From contig CAYZDF010000038.1 in NCBI GenBank assembly GCA_964477085.1, forward strand, positions 1-27,805: a stretch of DNA of 27,805 bases, given 5' to 3'. This document shows positions 23,879 to 27,805 of the stretch, piece after piece. The notes below the pieces were generated by a model. The model was not told the origin of the DNA. It saw only the letters and a list, made by a program, of their open reading frames with translations, and searched no databases. The stretch's first letter is position 1, and each line of letters opens with the position of its first letter. A program made the translations under genes and the position numbers. The DNA comes from Dichloromethanomonas sp964477085. Its GTDB lineage: Bacteria; Bacillota; Desulfitobacteriia; Desulfitobacteriales; Syntrophobotulaceae.

Positions 23879-23984
23879 ATATATATAGATGAGCGTATCA
23901 GTCTTCTCAAGATTAAATAAGACATCAAAGGTGGATAAACAAAAAATACAACACTATTCCTTTAAAGTTTTATAAATGAATAGA

Positions 23985-24079
23985 CTTTCTCTCCGAGCCT
24001 TGGATCCTAAAGTATTTGCTATGGATTAAAGGTCTGGACAATAGTCCACGGAGTAACGGAAGAAATTCTGTTACTTGCT
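23985..24079 (+). promoter_or_regulatory. Probable molybdenum cofactor (Moco) riboswitch
   Basis: Lies before moeA. CTCCG (23991-23995), in the CTCCGAGCC context that I recall from Moco RNAs, pairs with CGGAG (24049-24053). Inside, GATCC (24003-24007) pairs with GGATT (24023-24027), and CCTAAA...TATGG (24006-24011, 24020-24024) is close to the 11-nt GNRA tetraloop receptor. TGGAC and GTCCA (24035-24048) form a second hairpin. A 9-bp hairpin with a GAAA loop follows (24053-24074) and could dock into that receptor. Assignment rests on architecture and context; a covariance search was not possible. Confidence 0.7.
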
Positions 24080-24103
24080 GTTTCGCGAAGGAGATGCAAT
24101 ATA

Positions 24104-24178
24104 ATGATGATTTTGCTTGCCAAGCTTATCATACTTCTATACCTGCATATCCTGCAGGTATTTTTATTATTCATATAG
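24104..24178 (+). CDS. Possible 24-aa hydrophobic leader peptide
   Basis: ATG 24104 (or 24107) has AAGGAG at 24088-24093 at a suitable distance. The product begins MMILLAKLIILLYL and is almost wholly hydrophobic with one Lys and one His. It ends at 24178, just past the terminator hairpin at 24139-24161, so translating ribosomes would cover that hairpin. It may be a leader peptide that affects termination, or a chance frame in AT-rich DNA. Confidence 0.35.
   Translation: MMILLAKLIILLYLHILQVFLLFI
24139..24170 (+). terminator. Leader terminator, likely riboswitch expression platform
   Basis: Perfect 9-bp hairpin, ATACCTGCA (24139-24147) and TGCAGGTAT (24153-24161), followed by TTTTATTATT. It sits between the riboswitch-like RNA and moeA, as expected for control by premature termination. 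Confidence 0.75.
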
Positions 24179-24200
24179 ACGATGTGGAAGGAGAATTAGG

Positions 24201-25418
24201 ATGAAGAAAAATGTCTCATTGGAAGAAGCGCAACAGATTCTATTGGCTAACTGTGCTTTTGTAGAAAAGAAAAACTACAATCTCATCGATTCCCTGACAA
24301 GAATACTGGGTGAAGATATTAAGGCAAAGGAAAACATCCCTCCTTTTGCCCGTTCTCCCTATGATGGCTACGCGTTACGAGCTGAAGATGTTATTGAAGC
24401 ATCTCCAGATAAGCCCAAAATCTTAGCGGTTATTGAAGAAGTGCCGGCAGGCTATGCACCGCAAAAAGAAATTACAGCGGGTAAGGCTACCAAAATACTT
24501 ACGGGTGCTCCAATTCCTGTTGGGGCTGATTGTGTGATTAAGTATGAAGATACCAAGTTCCAGGATAACCAGGTATCTATATTCCATCCCCTCAAAAAGG
24601 GAGAGAATATCATCCCTGCTGGTGAAGATATCCGGGATGGAGATATTATTGCGTCAAAGGGTGCGGAAATCACTCCACCGGTAATAGGCCTTATGGCTTC
24701 TTTAGGTATTACTGTTATTTCAGCATTCAAACGTCCAAGGATAGCAATCGTGAGTACAGGTGATGAGCTGATTGATCTGTATGAACCACTTACTCCGGGC
24801 AAAATCCGTAATAGTAATAGTTATACCCTGGCTGCCTATATTCGTTGCATTGGCGCAGAACCTGTCATAATTGGAACAGCCAAAGATAAAAAGAGTGAAG
24901 TGGCTTCACTGATTGAGGACGGACTGGAACGAGCCGATATGGTCATAACGACAGGGGGAGTGTCGGTTGGAGATTATGATGTCGTTAAAGAAGCGGTCAA
25001 TCTGCTTGGCGCAGAGACACTATACTGGAAAGTAGAAATAAAACCAGGCTCACCGACTTTGGCTGCAGTAAAAAATGGAAAGGTCATTATGGGGTTGTCA
25101 GGAAACCCTGCGGCAGCCATGGTAATCTTTCAACTCTTAGGAATTCCTTTTATCAAAAAGATGGCTGGAAGAAGAGACTATCTGCATCAAATGATCGATA
25201 TTACCTTAAAAAAGGAATTCAAAAAACCCAGTCCCCGCAGGAGATTCTTAAGAGGAAGGCTTGTACTGGAAGAAGGGCTAACCTTGATAGAAACGACGGG
25301 TGACCAAGGAAACGGTGTGCTTCGGTCTATGGTTGGGTGCAATGTTCTTGCAGAAATCCCTGAAGGAAGCGGTGCTGTCAAAGCTGGAGAGGAACTTAAA
25401 GCTTACCTTATAGATTAG
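24201..25418 (+). CDS. moeA: Molybdopterin molybdenumtransferase
   Basis: 405 aa. MoeA inserts molybdate into adenylated molybdopterin to give the molybdenum cofactor. ATG 24201 follows AAGGAG at 24188-24193. Visible family motifs: FARSPYDGYALRAED near 50, KILTGAPIPVGADCVIKYED, RIAIVSTGDELID, and the MPT-binding TTGGVSVGDYDVVKEA with KPGSPTLAA and GLSGNPAAAM. The length is normal for the family. It is the first cofactor gene after a sigma-54 promoter, riboswitch-like leader and terminator, so its expression should answer both to the locus activator and to cofactor level. The preceding out-of-frame reading ends with an ATGA overlap at the start, but I do not treat that frame as coding. Confidence 0.93.
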   Translation: MKKNVSLEEAQQILLANCAFVEKKNYNLIDSLTRILGEDIKAKENIPPFARSPYDGYALRAEDVIEASPDKPKILAVIEEVPAGYAPQKEITAGKATKILTGAPIPVGADCVIKYEDTKFQDNQVSIFHPLKKGENIIPAGEDIRDGDIIASKGAEITPPVIGLMASLGITVISAFKRPRIAIVSTGDELIDLYEPLTPGKIRNSNSYTLAAYIRCIGAEPVIIGTAKDKKSEVASLIEDGLERADMVITTGGVSVGDYDVVKEAVNLLGAETLYWKVEIKPGSPTLAAVKNGKVIMGLSGNPAAAMVIFQLLGIPFIKKMAGRRDYLHQMIDITLKKEFKKPSPRRRFLRGRLVLEEGLTLIETTGDQGNGVLRSMVGCNVLAEIPEGSGAVKAGEELKAYLID

Positions 25419-25442
25419 TCAACAAGAAATGAGGGATTAAGA

Positions 25443-26462
25443 ATGAGAAAAGTCCGTGTGGAAGATGCCATAGGGTTGAAGCTTTGTCATGATATTACCA
25501 AGATGATTCCAGGTGAGTTTAAAGGTGCAGCTTTTAAACGAAACCATATCATTCAACATGAAGATATTCAGGAACTGCTGAGTATCGGCAAAGAACACAT
25601 CTATATCTGGGAAGATCAGGCGGATGAAATCCATGAAGACGATGCTGCAGTAAGAATTGCCAAGGCTGTAATAGGAGAAAATTTGAGTTTCTCAGAGCCG
25701 GAAGAGGGGAAATCTGTTATAAAGGCCACTCAAAGGGGACTGCTTAAAGTAAATAGTGATCTGCTTAAGGCAATCAATTCTATTGAAGATGTGACCATAC
25801 CGTCACTGCCAAATAATTATATGGTGGAAACAGGGCAGAAAGTTGCCGGAGCCCGTATTGTTCCTCTGGTGACAAGGGAAGAAAATATTTGCGAGGTAGA
25901 GAGACAATCTCAATTACATGGCCCGGTATTCAATGTCAAACCTTATAAGAAATTGAAAGTTGGCATTATTATTACAGGTAATGAAGTCTATAAAGGGATT
26001 ATTAAAGATAAATTCGGACCTGTTATTCAGAAGAAGATGGACTATTTCGAAGCAGATATTATCGGTCAGACGTATTGTCCTGATGAAGTAGGTATCATTG
26101 AAGAACATATCTTTTATTATCTGGAAAGAGAAGCTGATCTCATTATGGCTACAGGCGGCATGTCTGTAGATCCCGACGATCTTACTCCGGGAGCCATAAA
26201 AAACACCGGAGCACAGATTGTGACATATGGTCTTCCTGTCCAGCCAGGAAATATGTTTATGCTGGCTTATCTTAACAATGTACCGATCTTAGGTGTACCC
26301 GGAGCAGCCGCTTATTTTAAGACAACAATCCTGGACATCATTCTGCCTAGAATATTTACTGAAGAAAAAATAACTAAAGCAGATCTGATTTCGATGGGTG
26401 AAGGTGGCTTGTGTCTGGGCTGTCAAGCCTGTCACTATCCTAATTGTTACTTTGGAAGGTGA
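25443..26462 (+). CDS. Molybdopterin-binding protein (MoeA/MogA-like domain) with C-terminal Cys tail
   Basis: 339 aa, 24 bp behind moeA, with GAGGG before ATG 25443. The N-terminal part (about 1-165) is family-specific; the region from about 170 is a MoCF/MogA-type fold, with KVGIIITGNEVYKG, LIMATGGMSVDPDDLTPGAI, PVQPGNMFML and PILGVPGAAAYF. The last 16 residues carry CLGCQACHYPNCYFGR (Cys324, 327, 330, 335), a possible metal or Fe-S site. Such proteins are commonly found next to moeA and moaA in anaerobic Bacillota. A role in cofactor handling, trafficking or nucleotide attachment is likely but not proven for the family. Confidence 0.85.
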   Translation: MRKVRVEDAIGLKLCHDITKMIPGEFKGAAFKRNHIIQHEDIQELLSIGKEHIYIWEDQADEIHEDDAAVRIAKAVIGENLSFSEPEEGKSVIKATQRGLLKVNSDLLKAINSIEDVTIPSLPNNYMVETGQKVAGARIVPLVTREENICEVERQSQLHGPVFNVKPYKKLKVGIIITGNEVYKGIIKDKFGPVIQKKMDYFEADIIGQTYCPDEVGIIEEHIFYYLEREADLIMATGGMSVDPDDLTPGAIKNTGAQIVTYGLPVQPGNMFMLAYLNNVPILGVPGAAAYFKTTILDIILPRIFTEEKITKADLISMGEGGLCLGCQACHYPNCYFGR

Positions 26463-26470
26463 AAATGAAA

Positions 26471-26552
26471 GGATAGGGGGATTGCTTTTAGGACAACCCC
26501 TTTATCCCAAACTTATGAAATGTAGATAAAAATATCTTGGGTTTAGCCCAGA
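26471..26552 (+). other. Two hairpins in the gap before moaA
   Basis: GGATAGGGGG (26471-26480) pairs with CCCC-TTTATCC (26497-26507), and ATCTTGGG (26532-26539) pairs with CCCAGAT (26545-26551) with one bulge. Neither has a proper T-run. They may act in RNA processing or attenuation within the operon. Confidence 0.3.
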
Positions 26553-26599
26553 TGAATAAGACATCTTGCCGGAGAGTACGAGGAAAAGAGGAGCAAAAA

Positions 26600-27562
26600 A
26601 TGATTGATGCTTATAATCGGGACATTAACTATTTAAGAATATCCGTGACGGATTTATGCAATCTAAAATGCAAGTATTGCATGCCTGAGAAAGGCATTCC
26701 CAAAAAGGAACATCAGGAGATTCTTCGTTTGGAAACCATTGAAAAGATCGCACAGGCCGCAGTGAAAATTGGTATTAACAAGATCCGACTTACTGGAGGT
26801 GAGCCACTTATCCGCAAAGGTATTTTGGAGTTGGTCGAGAATATCGGTAAGCTCAAAGCCAAAGGATTAAAAGACTTGGGGTTGACCACAAATGGTCTTC
26901 TGCTTAAAAGATTTGCGGAGCCTTTAAAAAAGGCAGGCCTTACACGGGTAAATATCAGCCTTGACAGCCTTGATGAAAATAAATATCAAGCAATTACCCG
27001 CTGTGGACAACTAAAGGATGTCCTCGAGGGGATCCAGGCCGCCAAAGAAGCCAAATTGTTCCCACTGAAGCTAAACGTTGTCCTGATTGGGGGCTTTAAC
27101 GATGATGAGATTGAAGATTTTGTCGGTATGACCATCGATCAGGATGTTGAAGTCCGATTTATTGAACTGATGCCATTGGGAGAAGCGAGTGACTGGGATA
27201 AAAGCCATTTCCTGTCGGGGACAGAGATTCTTAAGAGGGTTCAACGTCTTATCCCCATGCCTTTTAAAGGACACGGCAGTGTGGCCCGGCTTTACAAATT
27301 GCCCAACAGCAAAGGAAAAGTGGGTATCATCAGTCCGTTAAGCAGTCATTTCTGCAACTACTGCAATCGGATAAGGATCACTCCGGACGGTAAACTTAAG
27401 CCTTGTTTACACTCTAATGTTGAAATAGATATTCGCAATTATCAAGAAAACAATCTGGAGAGATATCTCCTGGATGGCATTAAAGCAAAACCTATCAGGC
27501 ATTGTATGTTGAGCAATGATTTTATTCCCGTTGCCAGAAATATGCATGAAATCGGAGGATGA
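26600..27562 (+). CDS. moaA: GTP 3',8-cyclase
   Basis: 320 aa radical SAM enzyme catalysing the first step of molybdopterin synthesis from GTP. GAGGAGC at 26587-26593 fixes ATG 26600; an in-frame start at 26537 is unsupported. The N-terminal cluster motif is CNLKCKYC (Cys20, 24, 27) with LTGGEPLIRKG. The C-terminal cluster uses FCNYCNRIRITPDGKLKPCL, and the protein ends in Gly-Gly (HEIGG), the conserved MoaA tail needed for catalysis. It lies between the molybdopterin-binding gene and moaC in a cofactor operon. Confidence 0.96.
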   Translation: MIDAYNRDINYLRISVTDLCNLKCKYCMPEKGIPKKEHQEILRLETIEKIAQAAVKIGINKIRLTGGEPLIRKGILELVENIGKLKAKGLKDLGLTTNGLLLKRFAEPLKKAGLTRVNISLDSLDENKYQAITRCGQLKDVLEGIQAAKEAKLFPLKLNVVLIGGFNDDEIEDFVGMTIDQDVEVRFIELMPLGEASDWDKSHFLSGTEILKRVQRLIPMPFKGHGSVARLYKLPNSKGKVGIISPLSSHFCNYCNRIRITPDGKLKPCLHSNVEIDIRNYQENNLERYLLDGIKAKPIRHCMLSNDFIPVARNMHEIGG

Positions 27563-27597
27563 CCAGATACTTTCAAATGAACAAGGAGTGAAAAGAG

Positions 27598-27805
27598 ATG
27601 GAGGAGCTTACGCATTTTAACGAAGAAGGCAGAGCAAGAATGGTTGATCTCAGTCATAAATCCAACACCGCCCGAGTTGCTGTTGCGCATGGCGAGATCA
27701 AGATGAAGCCTGCAACGCTCGCCCTTGTCAAGAATCAATCATTCGCCAAAGGCGACGTTCTGGCCGTATCACAAGTGGAGGCAATATTAGGAGCGAAAAA
27801 AACAT
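27598..27805 (+). CDS. moaC: Cyclic pyranopterin monophosphate synthase, 5' part only
   Basis: The reading frame runs off the window end after 69 codons. LTHFNEEGRARMVDLSHKSN, TARVAVAHGEIKM and KGDVLAVSQVEAILGAKKT are the normal MoaC N-terminal sequence. AAGGAG at 27582-27587 precedes ATG 27598. It acts after MoaA to form cyclic pyranopterin monophosphate. The gap to moaA is 35 bp, so the two are co-transcribed. Confidence 0.94.
   Translation, partial: MEELTHFNEEGRARMVDLSHKSNTARVAVAHGEIKMKPATLALVKNQSFAKGDVLAVSQVEAILGAKKT

Noticed and set aside
24016..24204. 62-codon frame overlapping the riboswitch-like RNA and the moeA start
   Set aside because: It runs through strongly paired RNA, its internal ATG at 24094 abuts the ribosome site with no spacing, and its sequence shows no family features.
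1..27805. CRISPR arrays, tRNA or rRNA genes, transposases, selenocysteine-coding TGA
   Set aside because: None seen. The molybdoenzymes use Cys at the metal-ligand position and have no in-frame TGA, and the only large repeat is the duplicated operon.

Overview
The window is about 27.8 kb of moderately AT-rich DNA, all genes on the + strand, with strong GGAGG-type ribosome sites. Its combination of clustered molybdopterin oxidoreductases, an AcoR-type sigma-54 activator, a radical SAM protein of the Tes/TrsS kind and a trigger-factor-like chaperone suggests an anaerobic Bacillota of the Desulfitobacterium/Desulfosporosinus type. That assignment is inference from gene content; no marker gene is present.

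Layout. 1-8168: two copies of a 2,655-bp segment (447-3101 and 5175-7829), each encoding a cytoplasmic molybdoenzyme and a minimal two-cluster ferredoxin, with a PPIase-less trigger-factor-like gene between them and a 77-aa small gene after the second. 8169-10460: an OFA-type MFS transporter and a MOSC-domain protein. 10619-12730: a GAF-PAS-AAA-Fis sigma-54 enhancer-binding protein, the only regulator of that kind here. 13169-14989: a 52-aa CxxC/CxxC protein and an aromatic-acid-type MFS transporter. 15284-19003: a three-subunit membrane molybdoenzyme complex (catalytic, four-cluster Fe-S, NrfD-like anchor). 19245-23634: a radical SAM protein overlapping a third type of molybdoenzyme, followed by a nucleoside hydrolase. 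23985-27805: a probable Moco riboswitch leader and cofactor genes moeA, a molybdopterin-binding protein, moaA and the start of moaC.

How it fits together. Seven good sigma-54 promoters (TGG(C/T)A(C/T)-N5-(T/A)TGCA) lie at 261, 3372, 4979, 9890, 13075, 15204 and 23863. Six of them are preceded by copies of a 14-nt motif, roughly TCYYAAAAWGANAN, in two fixed arrangements. I infer that the central activator drives the enzymes, chaperone, accessory proteins and cofactor genes together in response to a substrate. The transporters and the Cys-type metal ligand, similar to acetylene hydratase, point to a small or aromatic organic substrate; the reaction cannot be read from the sequence.

The most unusual features are the conserved enhancer-like arrays, the identical duplicated enzyme genes under non-identical promoters, the altered Fe-S motif of those enzymes, the dedicated PPIase-less trigger factor, and the sigma-54-driven riboswitch leader with a terminator inside a hydrophobic micro-ORF.
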